This document shows positions 8,648 through 17,378 of a stretch of DNA of 64,000 nt, one piece after another. The notes beneath the pieces are model-generated. The model was not told the DNA's origin, ran no database searches, and saw only the letters and a program-made list of their open reading frames with translations. The DNA is from UBA1573 sp034005165 (GTDB lineage Bacteria; Pseudomonadota; Alphaproteobacteria; Micavibrionales; Micavibrionaceae): assembly GCA_034005165.1 (NCBI GenBank), contig JAVEVE010000008.1, positions 1 through 64,000 on the forward strand. Reading direction: 5' to 3'. Both the position numbers and the translations under genes were made by a program. Within the stretch, counting starts at the first letter, position 1; each line of letters opens with the position of its first letter.

Positions 8648-9612
8648 GCTGTGGAGATCGCCCACTGCCTCTGGCAGCTGTATTTTCTGTTGAAGGAGAA
8701 AGATTAAGCTACGGAGAAAAATCTATTTTCTCCGCCGCACAGCCTTTCGGATTTATTCTGTTCGGACGGAATTGTAAAACATCAGATCAATTAAAACGTC
8801 TGACGGATGAATTACGCACCTGTGTTGGCTGGCGCTGCCCGATCTTCATAGATCAGGAAGGTGGACGCGTTGCACGCATGAAATCCCCTGAATGGCCTGA
8901 TTTTAAAAGTGCCCGTCATTACGGTGCGCAAATTGAATGCGGAGCGGGAGAATATTCTCTTGATGAGGACATGACTGCTCTCGCTAAGATGCTTTTTGAT
9001 CACGGGATTGATGTAAACTGCGCTCCTGTTTGTGATGTTCTGACGGATAAGACACACGACATCATCGGGGATAGAGCCTATTCCAAAAATCCCGAAATCG
9101 TGGCAAGCGCAGCGATCAAAACAGCAAATGCGTTTTTATCCGCAGGAGTGACGCCAATCGTGAAGCATCTCCCCGGTCACGGAAGGGCGCTGGCAGATAG
9201 CCATATAGAGTTACCTGTCGTAGATGCTTCACTGGAAGAACTGGAAAAAACAGACTTTTACCCTTTCTTGCAGATAGCCAAGCAGCCCAACGCCATGGGC
9301 ATCTGGGGCATGGTCGCCCACATCATTTATAGTCAAATCGACCCTGATTTGCCCTCAACCCTGTCTAAAACCATAATAAATGACATAATTAGAGGTAAAA
9401 TGGGCTTTGAAAGCTTGCTGTTTTCCGACGATCTGGATATGAAAGCACTAGAAAATTATGGATCGATTGCTCAAAGGGCCAATCTCTCCTTGCAAGCCGG
9501 ATGTGATCTGGCTTTATATTGCTGGGCTAACCTGAATATTATGGAACAATTGGCCGCCGAACTTCCGCCTCTTTCGGCAAAAGGGTGGAACAGGTGGCAT
9601 GGAGCGACATGA
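8644..9612 (+). CDS. nagZ: Beta-N-acetylhexosaminidase (GH3), NagZ
   Basis: Cytosolic muropeptide-recycling glycosidase that removes GlcNAc from GlcNAc-anhydroMurNAc peptides. The GH3 signatures are all present: FIDQEGGRVARM (residues 68-79), the KHLPGHGRALADSH loop (174-187, catalytic His region) and the nucleophile segment LLFSDDLDM (258-266). At 322 aa it has the usual single-domain length. The start is a GTG inside the GTGA overlap with the SPOR gene, and its end overlaps the scpA ATG in ATGA, indicating translational coupling on both sides. Confidence 0.94.
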   Translation: MSCGDRPLPLAAVFSVEGERLSYGEKSIFSAAQPFGFILFGRNCKTSDQLKRLTDELRTCVGWRCPIFIDQEGGRVARMKSPEWPDFKSARHYGAQIECGAGEYSLDEDMTALAKMLFDHGIDVNCAPVCDVLTDKTHDIIGDRAYSKNPEIVASAAIKTANAFLSAGVTPIVKHLPGHGRALADSHIELPVVDASLEELEKTDFYPFLQIAKQPNAMGIWGMVAHIIYSQIDPDLPSTLSKTIINDIIRGKMGFESLLFSDDLDMKALENYGSIAQRANLSLQAGCDLALYCWANLNIMEQLAAELPPLSAKGWNRWHGAT

Positions 9613-10475
9613 CAGAAGACAATAATGCACTGAAAGCTCCTGCAGAAGAGTTTGTTGAAGATCAGGCTGCCGTCATAGCCACATCTGAAGAACAGGCTGA
9701 TGCAGATGCACTCTTGCTGCACCTCGATACGTTCGAGGGGCCGATAGATGTATTACTCCAATTAGCCCGAGATCAAAAAGTTGATTTGACCCAGATTTCT
9801 ATTTTGCAATTGGCACGTCAGTATCTGTCGTTCATTGACCGCGCGCAACAGCTCTCGTTGGATATTGCTGCGGAATATCTGGTGATGGCGGCGTGGCTGG
9901 CCTATCTCAAATCGAAATTACTGCTACCTAAACAGGAAACAGAAACCGAAGAACCATCCGCCGAGATGATGGCTGAGGCTCTGGCATTCCAGTTGCGCCG
10001 TTTGGAAGCCGTTAAGGATGTTGCCGATAAATTGAAAAACAGAATGCATCGCAACTTGACTGTTTATGAACGCGGCGAGCGTGAAAAATTCACGGCACCT
10101 GAACCGGATAAATATTCAGTAGATCTGTTCCAGTTGCTGAAAGCCTATGGCGATATTACGCAGCGCAAGACCTCAACACATTACAAGCCACTCACATTTC
10201 CTGTTTTGTCCATGGAAGATGCTATGGCGCGTATGGTGAAAATGTTGGGACGTTTACCGCGTGCAGGAAACGCAAGCGTTTGGACAACCCTAAAAAGTTT
10301 TATTCCCGAAAAGATTTCCGATCCGCTCTTTGCAAAATCCTCAATCGCGTCCTTGCTGACATCGGCATTGGAGCTTGCAAAACAAGGGAAAGTCGAGATC
10401 CGCCAGGACGATACGTTCCGCCCGATTTATCTGCGAGCCGTCGAACGAGATCCTGTCGTTACAGATGGACAATAA
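9609..10475 (+). CDS. scpA: Segregation and condensation protein A
   Basis: Kleisin subunit of the SMC-ScpAB condensin that organises the chromosome. After an acidic leader of about 35 residues the ScpA core starts at LLLHLDTFEGPIDVLLQLARDQKVDL, and the second conserved block is AAEYLVMAAWLAYLKSKLLLP. The C terminus is a winged helix (SLLTSALELAKQGKVEIRQD). The ATG at 9609 is preferred over the upstream GTG at 9585 because it forms an ATGA overlap with nagZ and has GGAG four bases before it. scpB follows after 30 bases. Confidence 0.94.
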   Translation: MTEDNNALKAPAEEFVEDQAAVIATSEEQADADALLLHLDTFEGPIDVLLQLARDQKVDLTQISILQLARQYLSFIDRAQQLSLDIAAEYLVMAAWLAYLKSKLLLPKQETETEEPSAEMMAEALAFQLRRLEAVKDVADKLKNRMHRNLTVYERGEREKFTAPEPDKYSVDLFQLLKAYGDITQRKTSTHYKPLTFPVLSMEDAMARMVKMLGRLPRAGNASVWTTLKSFIPEKISDPLFAKSSIASLLTSALELAKQGKVEIRQDDTFRPIYLRAVERDPVVTDGQ

Positions 10476-10505
10476 TTTTAACAAATAAAGTCGTATAAGC
10501 TGTAA

Positions 10506-11360
10506 ATGGAAGATAACATGACAGAAGAAATGATCGAAGAGATTGACGACATCGAAGTCGATGAAATCACCGATGTTGAAGAAGATATCGAGGTGGAAGA
10601 TGCAGTTGAAGGTTCAGCTGAGATATCTCCGGAAGATGATCTAATCGCTTTGGAAGATCCGGAACAACAAAAGCGTCTGATTGAAGCATTGCTATTCGCA
10701 TCTCCCGAGCCAGTTACATTGCGCACCATTCAATCACGTCTACCGGATAGTGCCGATTGCGGAAAAATACTTCTTGAGTTACAAGAAGACTATGCAGGAC
10801 ATGGGATAAATCTCGTGCGCTTGGAAGATGCGTGGGCTTTCCGTACTGCTGCTGATATTGGCCCATATTTGTCTTTAGCAAAGAAACAAGAGAAAAAACT
10901 CTCCCGCGCTGCGCTCGAAACTCTTGCAATCATTGCTTATCACCAACCTGTGACAAGGGCAGAGATAGAAAACATCCGGGGTGTTGCAACAAATAAGGGG
11001 ACACTGGACGTTTTGCTTGAAGCCGGATGGATTAAACCAGGCCGCCGCCGTGAAACACCGGGCCGCCCGGTCACATGGATTACATCTACGACATTCCTTG
11101 ATGAATTCGGAATTTCCGAGTTGAAAGATTTGCCGGGTCTGCAAGAGCTGAAGGCCTCAGGCCTGCTTGATATTCGCCCTGCAATTGAGACAATTCCTGG
11201 CGGGGCGGATTTGTTTTCGAACCCTGATGGAGAATTGGACGGAGCTGCTTCGAGTGAAGAAAACGCTGCCGAAGATTACGAACATGTCGGAGAGTTTGAC
11301 CAGATTACAGAGTCTGAAAACAGCAGTGATGAAGACGAACCACAAAAAGAAAGTGCATAA
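10506..11360 (+). CDS. scpB: Segregation and condensation protein B
   Basis: Partner of ScpA in the SMC condensin. A very acidic N-terminal tail (about residues 1-50) precedes the two winged-helix domains. Recognisable are QKRLIEALLFASPEPVTLRTI, the ETLAIIAYHQPVTRAEIENIRG block and the GRRRETPGRPVTWITSTTFLDEFG segment, the last typical of ScpB. The C terminus is again acidic. An ATG at 10518 could be the start instead. tatA begins two bases after the stop, so scpA-scpB-tatABC is probably one operon. Confidence 0.94.
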   Translation: MEDNMTEEMIEEIDDIEVDEITDVEEDIEVEDAVEGSAEISPEDDLIALEDPEQQKRLIEALLFASPEPVTLRTIQSRLPDSADCGKILLELQEDYAGHGINLVRLEDAWAFRTAADIGPYLSLAKKQEKKLSRAALETLAIIAYHQPVTRAEIENIRGVATNKGTLDVLLEAGWIKPGRRRETPGRPVTWITSTTFLDEFGISELKDLPGLQELKASGLLDIRPAIETIPGGADLFSNPDGELDGAASSEENAAEDYEHVGEFDQITESENSSDEDEPQKESA

Positions 11361-11362
11361 TT

Positions 11363-11551
11363 ATGTCGATCGGCCCATGGCAAATTCTCCTCATATTGGT
11401 TTTGGTATTTCTGCTATTCGGTGCGGGTAAATTGCCGCGCCTTATGGGGGATGTTGCCGAAGGAATTAAGGCGTTCAAACGTGGCATGAAAGATGAAGCT
11501 GCTGCCAAAGACAGTAATGAGACAAATAAAGATACAAGCAAAGAAGCATAG
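11363..11551 (+). CDS. tatA: Sec-independent translocase protein TatA
   Basis: Pore-forming component of the twin-arginine translocase. The 62-aa protein has the single N-terminal membrane helix (about residues 7-20), the hinge FGAGKLPRLMGDV and an amphipathic helix (GIKAFKRGMKDEA), then a short charged tail. It sits first in tatA-tatB-tatC, two bases after scpB. Confidence 0.93.
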   Translation: MSIGPWQILLILVLVFLLFGAGKLPRLMGDVAEGIKAFKRGMKDEAAAKDSNETNKDTSKEA

Positions 11552-11554
11552 TCT

Positions 11555-11881
11555 ATGCTGGATTTTAGCTGGTCGGAGCTCCTGATAGTCCTTCTGGTGG
11601 CCATATTGGCAATTGGCCCCAAACAAATCCCTGATGTCTTATATGCGCTGGGGCGAATTGTACGCCGCATGCAATATATGCGCTTTGCGCTCACCAAACA
11701 ATTTGATGACTTCATGCTTCAATCCGATCTGAAGGAAATGCAGGATCTTACCAAGCAAATGGGGATGCCCAAAACATCTGCACTGGATGAGATGGAAGAT
11801 GATGAAATGCATGCCTTACCGCCCAAATCAAACGAAAAGCCGCAAAACCGAGATGAGAGAGGGGACCATGGATCAAAATAA
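11555..11881 (+). CDS. tatB: Sec-independent translocase protein TatB
   Basis: Receptor component of the Tat translocase with TatC. It begins MLDFSWSELLIVLLVAILAIGPKQIPDVL. The Glu in the membrane helix and the Gly-Pro hinge are the TatB pattern, followed by an amphipathic helix (LGRIVRRMQYMRF) and a charged tail. At 108 aa it is short for TatB but in range. Its stop lies 14 bases inside tatC. Confidence 0.92.
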   Translation: MLDFSWSELLIVLLVAILAIGPKQIPDVLYALGRIVRRMQYMRFALTKQFDDFMLQSDLKEMQDLTKQMGMPKTSALDEMEDDEMHALPPKSNEKPQNRDERGDHGSK

Positions 11882-12647
11882 ACAGCATCTGTTTGATCAT
11901 CTCTCCGAATTGCGGACACGGTTACTAAGCTCCGCTATTGTTATGATCCTTGCCTCGATTATTGCTTACTTCTTTTCACGCGATATATACGGGGTACTAG
12001 TTAAGCCCTTGGCGGATGCTATGGGCCCGAATGATAGCCAGCGCTTGATATACACCAATTTGACAGAGGCTTTTTTTACCTATGTGAAAGTCTCATTTTT
12101 CACAGGGGCATTCGTGACGTTTCCGTTTATTGCTATGCAAATCTGGAAATTTATATCACCCGGATTATTCGCCCATGAAAAGAAGACCTTACTGCCATTT
12201 CTGGTGGCCATTCCGGTCCTGTTTTTTGCTGGCGGTTCCTTGCTCTATTTCTTTGTATTGCCGATGGCTTTCTCCTTTTTCCTGAGCTTTCAGTCGGCCG
12301 CTGATCAGACTGTTTTGCCGATTATGCTGGAAGCCAAAGTGGGGGAATATCTTGATCTCGTTATGTTACTGATTTTTGCTTTCGGTTTGTGTTTTCAATT
12401 ACCTGTCGTGATGGGGCTGTTGGGGCGGGGCGGGGTAATTACTCCGGAAACTCTTATATCCAAGCGCCGCTATGCGATTGTTGCGATGTTCGCACTAGCA
12501 GCATTTTTAACGCCACCGGATATTATTTCTCAAATATGTCTGGCCATTCCTTTGATGGGCCTTTACGAAATATCAATTCTTCTCGTTAAATATATGAATA
12601 ATAAGAAAAACGAAGAAACATTTTTAGCCGATGACGCCGCTCGATAG
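11868..12647 (+). CDS. tatC: Sec-independent translocase protein TatC
   Basis: Six-helix membrane protein that binds the twin-arginine signal. The ATG at 11868 (MDQNKQHLFDHLSELRTRLL) carries the conserved HLSELRTR start and has GAGAGGGG just upstream; the longer reading begins inside tatB and is rejected. Further signatures are the FISPGLFAHEKK loop and the C-terminal segment FLTPPDIISQICLAIPLMGLYE. At 259 aa it has the normal length. zapE starts 17 bases before its end. Confidence 0.96.
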   Translation: MDQNKQHLFDHLSELRTRLLSSAIVMILASIIAYFFSRDIYGVLVKPLADAMGPNDSQRLIYTNLTEAFFTYVKVSFFTGAFVTFPFIAMQIWKFISPGLFAHEKKTLLPFLVAIPVLFFAGGSLLYFFVLPMAFSFFLSFQSAADQTVLPIMLEAKVGEYLDLVMLLIFAFGLCFQLPVVMGLLGRGGVITPETLISKRRYAIVAMFALAAFLTPPDIISQICLAIPLMGLYEISILLVKYMNNKKNEETFLADDAAR

Positions 12648-13743
12648 ATATCAACATCTCCTATCCCGTAAGAAGATTGATCCTGATCCTTTGCAAGAAC
12701 AGGCCGCAAGGTCTTTGAGTAGATTATATACGGAAGTTCTTGAGTATGAAGATTCACGAAAGAGTTGGCGTCAGAAAATAAAGTTTCTAAACCTCCAAAA
12801 AATGCCTCCGCGCGGTGTTTATCTGCATGGGCCAGTCGGACGAGGCAAGTCCATGTTAATGGATATTTTTTATGACTCAATTCCGTTGGGGATCAAGAAA
12901 CGCCGCGTGCATTTTCACCAGTTTATGATCGAAGTGCATGACTATATCCATTCCCGTCGCGCGATAGATGGCATTGTAGAGGATATGGATGCTGCCTTAC
13001 CATCATTGGCATTAGTTATTTCCAATCGATCCCGTGTACTTTGTTTTGATGAATTTCATGTGACAGATGTCGCAGACGCAATGATCCTATCCCGCCTGTT
13101 TACAGCTATGTTTGAGCAGGGCATAACAATTGTCATGACCAGTAACTGGCCACCGGAAGACTTGTATAAAGGTGGGTTGCAAAGAGATCGTTTTATTCCA
13201 TTTATAAATCTGGTGAAAGAGCGAATGGAGGTTGTTACAGTTGATAGCCCCGTAGACTATCGAGCCAGAAAACTGAAAGAGATGTCAGTCTATTTTGCGC
13301 CTTTGAATTCTGAAAACCACAAACGTGCAGATGAATTATTTATAAGTTTGACGGAAGGAACAGAAAGTCTCCCAGATCTGATAAATGTAAAGGGTAGAAC
13401 AATTCAGGTTCCGGTTGCTGCAAAGGGTGTCGCTAGATTTGTATTTTCGCAGCTATGCGAACGTCCGCTGGGAGCTGAAGATTATCTTGCAATCGCCAAA
13501 AGATATCACACAATCTTCCTCGAAAATGTCCCTAAAATGGGCTATGATCGGCGAAATGAAGCCAAACGTCTTATGACTTTAGTAGATGTACTCTATGATA
13601 ACGGGCGTAATCTGGTGATTGTTGCAGAAGCCATGCCTCAACTTCTTTATACAGGGCATGATCATGCTTTCGAATTTCAAAGGACCATTTCAAGGCTACT
13701 GGAAATGCAGTCTGACGCCTACTTTAATCAACAAAAATCCTGA
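12631..13743 (+). CDS. zapE: Cell division protein ZapE (AFG1-like ATPase)
   Basis: Divisome-associated AAA-type P-loop ATPase. Walker A is GPVGRGKS at residues 67-74 and Walker B is VLCFDEFHVTDVADA; the arginine/sensor region includes MTSNWPPEDLYKGGLQRDRFIPFI. The 370-aa length and the N-terminal RYQHLL-DPLQEQAARSL arrangement fit the family. The ATG lies within the end of tatC (17-base overlap), so it is cotranscribed with the Tat genes. Confidence 0.94.
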   Translation: MTPLDRYQHLLSRKKIDPDPLQEQAARSLSRLYTEVLEYEDSRKSWRQKIKFLNLQKMPPRGVYLHGPVGRGKSMLMDIFYDSIPLGIKKRRVHFHQFMIEVHDYIHSRRAIDGIVEDMDAALPSLALVISNRSRVLCFDEFHVTDVADAMILSRLFTAMFEQGITIVMTSNWPPEDLYKGGLQRDRFIPFINLVKERMEVVTVDSPVDYRARKLKEMSVYFAPLNSENHKRADELFISLTEGTESLPDLINVKGRTIQVPVAAKGVARFVFSQLCERPLGAEDYLAIAKRYHTIFLENVPKMGYDRRNEAKRLMTLVDVLYDNGRNLVIVAEAMPQLLYTGHDHAFEFQRTISRLLEMQSDAYFNQQKS

Positions 13744-13782
13744 AAAAATGTATAAAATCCGTTTTTTTAAACAGCTCTATAC

Positions 13783-13810
13783 TTGATGTTTAGAAACTCG
13801 TTGTTAGAAT
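13783..13810 (+). promoter_or_regulatory. Candidate sigma-70-type promoter of the DUF2336 gene
   Basis: TTGATG at 13783-13788 and TAGAAT at 13805-13810, spacer 16, just upstream of the ATG at 13817. It leaves almost no leader, so it may act only if the start is leaderless. Weak support. Confidence 0.3.
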
Positions 13811-13816
13811 TATTCC

Positions 13817-15001
13817 ATGGGGATTTTTTCATCACTTTTTGGACCGAAATCAAGCACGCCATCTTCATTTGAAGAGGAAAAGAAGATTGCTCTGAATGGT
13901 AGCGATGAGGAACGTAAAGGACTGGCGCAAAACCCGTCCTCTAGCCGTGAAATTCTGTGTTATATGGCTGTCAAAGACAAGAACGAAGATATTCGTCTTC
14001 TTTTGGCAGAACGTTTGTCAAAGCTTTTACCCGATCTCTCTGTAGATAAAAAAGGAAAGTTGTATAAGTACGTTGTTGAGGCTTTGAGTGTGTTGGCCCT
14101 TGATGAGGTTATCAAAATACGCGTAGCGCTGGCCTCATCTCTAAAAGATTATGCAGATGCACCTCCGGATGTTATCAAAAAATTGGCCCGGGATATCGAA
14201 CGTCAGGTATCTGAACCTATTTTGAGATATTGTATAGCTCTCCCTGACGAAGAGTTGTTGGATATTTTGACATCTGCGCCCCAAGACTGGGTGGTTGAGG
14301 CTATTGCAAACAGGCCTGGTGTCTCTCAACCTGTGTCAGGTGCGGTGTTGCAAACAGGGAACATTCATGCAGGACAAAGCCTGATGCAGAACGCAGGTGC
14401 TGATATCTCTCTGGATGATCTGAAATTGATAGTCGAGAAAGCCCGAGATTATCCGGAATGGCAGAAGCCGATTGCCATGAGAAAGAACCTTCCTGACGAA
14501 ATTGTAAAAGAGCTATGTGGCTTTGTTGAAGAGTCGTTAAAGACACTTTTAATTGAAACAACAAATTTATCGGACGAAGCTATGATAGAAGTAACATCTT
14601 CAGTCGTTCGTCGCGTAGAATTTTCCGACAGAAAAAAAGAGAAAGTTCAGGATCGCGTTCTTCGTTTTTTAAAAGAGGGGCGTCTGGATGATGAAACAAT
14701 TCAGGACGCCTTGTCAGTCAGGGATAATGAATTTGTTATGTGCGCCTTGGCGGCCTTGATCGGAACGACGACACAAAATATAAGGGATGCAATTCAATTG
14801 CGATCAGCCAAGGCTGTGCTGGCAATATCGTGGCAGGCGGGTTTATCCATGAGAACAGCTTTGCGTCTGGAGCAGGAGTTGGCTCGTATCCCGTATACAG
14901 AGATTATTTATCCGAGAGGAGGGACAGATTACCCTCTGTCGAGAGAAGATATGGAGTGGCAACTGAATTTCATGAATATCGTTAAAACAAATAAGGGATA
15001 A
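13817..15001 (+). CDS. DUF2336 family protein
   Basis: A 394-aa cytoplasmic helical-repeat protein. The recognisable pattern is a HEAT-like array: LAQNPSSSREILCYMAVKDKNEDIRLLLAERLSKL, VIKIRVALASSLKDYADAPPDVIKKLARDIERQVSEPILRYC and ANRPGVSQPVSGAVLQTGN. These are characteristic of DUF2336, a family common in Alphaproteobacteria with no settled function. It has no signal peptide or catalytic motif. It follows zapE by about 70 bases and precedes the unknown gene pair at 15243-17333. It is probably a scaffold or protein-interaction module (inference). Confidence 0.8.
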   Translation: MGIFSSLFGPKSSTPSSFEEEKKIALNGSDEERKGLAQNPSSSREILCYMAVKDKNEDIRLLLAERLSKLLPDLSVDKKGKLYKYVVEALSVLALDEVIKIRVALASSLKDYADAPPDVIKKLARDIERQVSEPILRYCIALPDEELLDILTSAPQDWVVEAIANRPGVSQPVSGAVLQTGNIHAGQSLMQNAGADISLDDLKLIVEKARDYPEWQKPIAMRKNLPDEIVKELCGFVEESLKTLLIETTNLSDEAMIEVTSSVVRRVEFSDRKKEKVQDRVLRFLKEGRLDDETIQDALSVRDNEFVMCALAALIGTTTQNIRDAIQLRSAKAVLAISWQAGLSMRTALRLEQELARIPYTEIIYPRGGTDYPLSREDMEWQLNFMNIVKTNKG

Positions 15002-15019
15002 TTTTTTATAGAATTAGAG

Positions 15020-15066
15020 GGGGGCAGGAAACTCGCCGTTATCCTGGCTGCGGGTTGTGTGCAGCC
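15020..15066 (+). other. Structured RNA leader candidate upstream of the unknown gene pair
   Basis: Within a 240-base gap two hairpins can be drawn in tandem: CAGG...CCTG, then GGCTGC (15046-15051) with GCAGCC (15061-15066). They lie before the 24-codon ORF. No known riboswitch consensus was recognised. The structure could instead belong to the 3' end of the DUF2336 transcript. Confidence 0.3.
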
Positions 15067-15096
15067 GGAAATTTTTACGTACATAGGGAGATAAAA

Positions 15097-15171
15097 ATGA
15101 AAAGTAATAATAATTTCAACGAGATGATAAAGCGCGCTGTGGATTCTGCGGGGCGTTTTTTAATTGCATAA
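15097..15171 (+). CDS. Possible 24-aa leader peptide
   Basis: ATG preceded by AGGGAGATAAAA, a good ribosome site with spacing 6. It encodes MKSNNNFNEMIKRAVDSAGR followed by FLIA and a TAA. The peptide is basic and amphipathic. It lies in the leader of the two-gene unknown cluster, 72 bases before the next start. Translation is supported only by the ribosome site; the function, if any, is unknown. Confidence 0.35.
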   Translation: MKSNNNFNEMIKRAVDSAGRFLIA

Positions 15172-15242
15172 TACGATAATTCTAGCTAAGGTGAGGCGAT
15201 AAAACTCTGAAAATAAAGAAATAATTTTTAACGGGGAATTGC

Positions 15243-16040
15243 GTGCCAGCTAGAGAAGATACAAGTCTGTCAGGAGAGTTTCATCATGTGGGCGCCTCGG
15301 AGAATGTTGTTAGTCTTCGCTGCAGAGAGGCGTATCGCCCGAAACTCTCCGGATTAAAACATGAAATAGAGCATTTATTGACAAATGGAGATATTGTCGG
15401 CGCGGCCTTCAAGTGCCAAATGCTTTTGCAAAAAGTCGTCAATCATAAATTAGGTGAACAGTTTGTATTGGACCGAGAAGTAGCACCGGCACTGGCAGAC
15501 CTAAGGCAATTTGTGAAGAGAATTGCAGAACATTCGCTACCCGAGGCCTGCACACTTGTAAATAATCTCTGGCACAGAGTGCAGACGAATTATGCTCTTT
15601 TCAGAGATATAAAGATTGTATTATGTGATTTGTCATTGGATGTGCATATGCGAAATGCAATGCAGAAACAGGACTATATGCCAAGTGCCATACAAGAGAT
15701 TTCAAAGATCATAAAACTCTCTGCCCCTTCATATAATGCCTATCCATTTGGTGAAATCTTCGATAATTCCTGTACCCAATGGGCAAAGCTTTTATATTTA
15801 GCAACACCAAAAGACAGGTACGAATATGCAATTGATCTGCATAAGTGGGCAGACAGTTCGATGAATGATGTGCAGTGTCTGGAGAATTTTGTTGGACAAA
15901 TCTTGGTAGAGGCCACAACAGATGAAAAGGGTGATCGCGTTATTCTTCTGGATAGCGAGCACAATAAAGAAAGAAAGGCCACTGTTACAAAAATAAGATC
16001 TTTTCGGATCGTTACGCCAACCTCTCCGGAAGTCAAATGA
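15243..16040 (+). CDS. Hypothetical protein, 265 aa (first gene of unknown pair)
   Basis: I do not recognise this protein. The GTG start is preceded by GGGGA at spacing 6. It appears all-helical and soluble. Residues about 35-135 (HEIEHLLTNGDIVGAAFKCQ to VNNLWHRVQTNYALFRDIKI) look like helical-bundle repeats. Cysteines are scattered (for instance CQMLLQ, CTLVNN, CDLSLD). It has no signal, membrane segment or catalytic motif. The next unknown gene begins 12 bases after its stop, so they form an operon. Similar codon use to neighbours gives no sign of recent transfer. Confidence 0.7.
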   Translation: MPAREDTSLSGEFHHVGASENVVSLRCREAYRPKLSGLKHEIEHLLTNGDIVGAAFKCQMLLQKVVNHKLGEQFVLDREVAPALADLRQFVKRIAEHSLPEACTLVNNLWHRVQTNYALFRDIKIVLCDLSLDVHMRNAMQKQDYMPSAIQEISKIIKLSAPSYNAYPFGEIFDNSCTQWAKLLYLATPKDRYEYAIDLHKWADSSMNDVQCLENFVGQILVEATTDEKGDRVILLDSEHNKERKATVTKIRSFRIVTPTSPEVK

Positions 16041-16052
16041 GAAGTTCAGGAT

Positions 16053-17333
16053 ATGAAACTATCTGCACTCTCAAGAACACGTTTTCAACATTCTGCTGAG
16101 GCTATTGAGCAAGTCTCTCGTGATGGTATTGTCACCAGAAAGAATTTTAAAGAGGCCTATGAAAGCCCCGAATGCAAAGATGTTCAAATCGAGTACGGGA
16201 AAGATCCTTTGAGTTTATGGATTTCCCATCTCGGACTGAGCGATGGAAAAGCAGCAAAATTCATGGGGGTATCAAGAGACACTTTCCTGTCTTTAAGAAA
16301 TGATCCGAGTGGCGCATTTAACAGGACATCTCCGGAAATGGTTATCAATTTCTGCCGGAGAATTAAGGTGCACCCGGCTCATTTAGGATCTCTTGAACAG
16401 GATTACAGACAATCTCTTCCACCTTATATTACGGCAGCAAATATTTTAATTGCCGGGAACTCGATTGGAGAATTTGGAGAGGGGGATTGTCATCTGGCCG
16501 CCTATGCGCTGCGCGTAGAACGTGCTCGTTTTAGTATGTCTTTTTCTGGAGAAGATAAATATGCGGATGTAGCGCATGTGCTGGAAAAAGTTAAATCGGA
16601 CGATCTTGTCAGTCTTTTTAATTTTATCAGTCGTGAAGGAAAACTTACGAGTGAGGCTCTGGCAACGGCAGAGGTTATTGGAGAAAACCTGCTTGAAAAA
16701 GAGCAGGACAGACTCAAAAAATCAGAGATGGATCGTGATTTTCTTGTGAACCATCTCGGTCAAAAATATCTTGAGATGTTACGAAGACTGGGCTCTCAAG
16801 CCCCCTTTATATCTTGTAATGTTGGCAAAAAAGGCAAGGCAGGAAATGCGGGGTTGTTTAACGTCCTCCTGAAGGATCTAACTCGTAGCTACACGTATAA
16901 ACAGCTAGAAGAAGATGCTAGGGTTAGAACCCCAAGAAAATCTGATGTCAGATTATGGGTGTCCAGATTCTATGATGGGGTCATTCGGGAAGATTATAAT
17001 AGAATGCTAAGTCGTTTGCGGATGCATAAAGAAATCGGAAGATGGAAGGTAGAACTCTCTACAGATATCAGGGAGACAACCGATGCCATCTATCCCTACC
17101 TGAAAGCTCGTACTGAATTTTCCAGAGCGATTGGCGGTGTTATTGCTCATTATGAAGAGGCTAGAGCCACAGTGGGGTCTGTAGAAAACTGGCTGTCGGA
17201 AATACAGGCAGGCACAATGGAAGGTCAGATTCTTCAAAGACTTTTTGCAAACCATATGATCATGACAATGGGAGGCAATACAAGAAGAGGTTATATGCCG
17301 CCAAATGTCTGGAATTCACCTGATCCGCATTAA
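16053..17333 (+). CDS. Hypothetical protein with HTH-like segment, 426 aa (second gene of unknown pair)
   Basis: I do not recognise the whole protein. Residues about 53-105 (LWISHLGLSDGKAAKFMGVS, RDTFLSLRNDPSGAF, MVINFCRRIKVHP) have the spacing of an XRE-like helix-turn-helix: a helix, a glycine turn at AAKFMGVSRDTF and a recognition-like helix. The remaining 300 residues are charged and helical. Between residues 210 and 250 there is a coiled-coil-like stretch (GENLLEKEQDRLKKSEMDRD). No catalytic motif is visible. It is cotranscribed with the preceding 265-aa gene. It could be a DNA-binding regulator or a partner of that protein; both are inference. Confidence 0.68.
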   Translation: MKLSALSRTRFQHSAEAIEQVSRDGIVTRKNFKEAYESPECKDVQIEYGKDPLSLWISHLGLSDGKAAKFMGVSRDTFLSLRNDPSGAFNRTSPEMVINFCRRIKVHPAHLGSLEQDYRQSLPPYITAANILIAGNSIGEFGEGDCHLAAYALRVERARFSMSFSGEDKYADVAHVLEKVKSDDLVSLFNFISREGKLTSEALATAEVIGENLLEKEQDRLKKSEMDRDFLVNHLGQKYLEMLRRLGSQAPFISCNVGKKGKAGNAGLFNVLLKDLTRSYTYKQLEEDARVRTPRKSDVRLWVSRFYDGVIREDYNRMLSRLRMHKEIGRWKVELSTDIRETTDAIYPYLKARTEFSRAIGGVIAHYEEARATVGSVENWLSEIQAGTMEGQILQRLFANHMIMTMGGNTRRGYMPPNVWNSPDPH

Positions 17334-17342
17334 GCGGATCAG
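17320..17342. terminator. Hairpin between convergent genes
   Basis: CTGATCCGC-ATTAA-GCGGATCAG, a perfect 9-bp stem with the TAA of the upstream gene inside the loop. The T tract on either side is poor, so it may be a 3'-end stabiliser rather than a classical intrinsic terminator. It could serve both the plus-strand pair and the minus-strand transglycosylase. Confidence 0.5.
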
Positions 17343-17378
17343 AGAGAAAATTATTCCAATTAAAAGATTGACTAAAGA

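Noticed and set aside
11787..11867. N-terminal extension of TatC inside tatB
   Set aside because: Overlaps tatB over a long stretch, while the ATG at 11868 has a strong ribosome site and begins the conserved HLSELRTR start.
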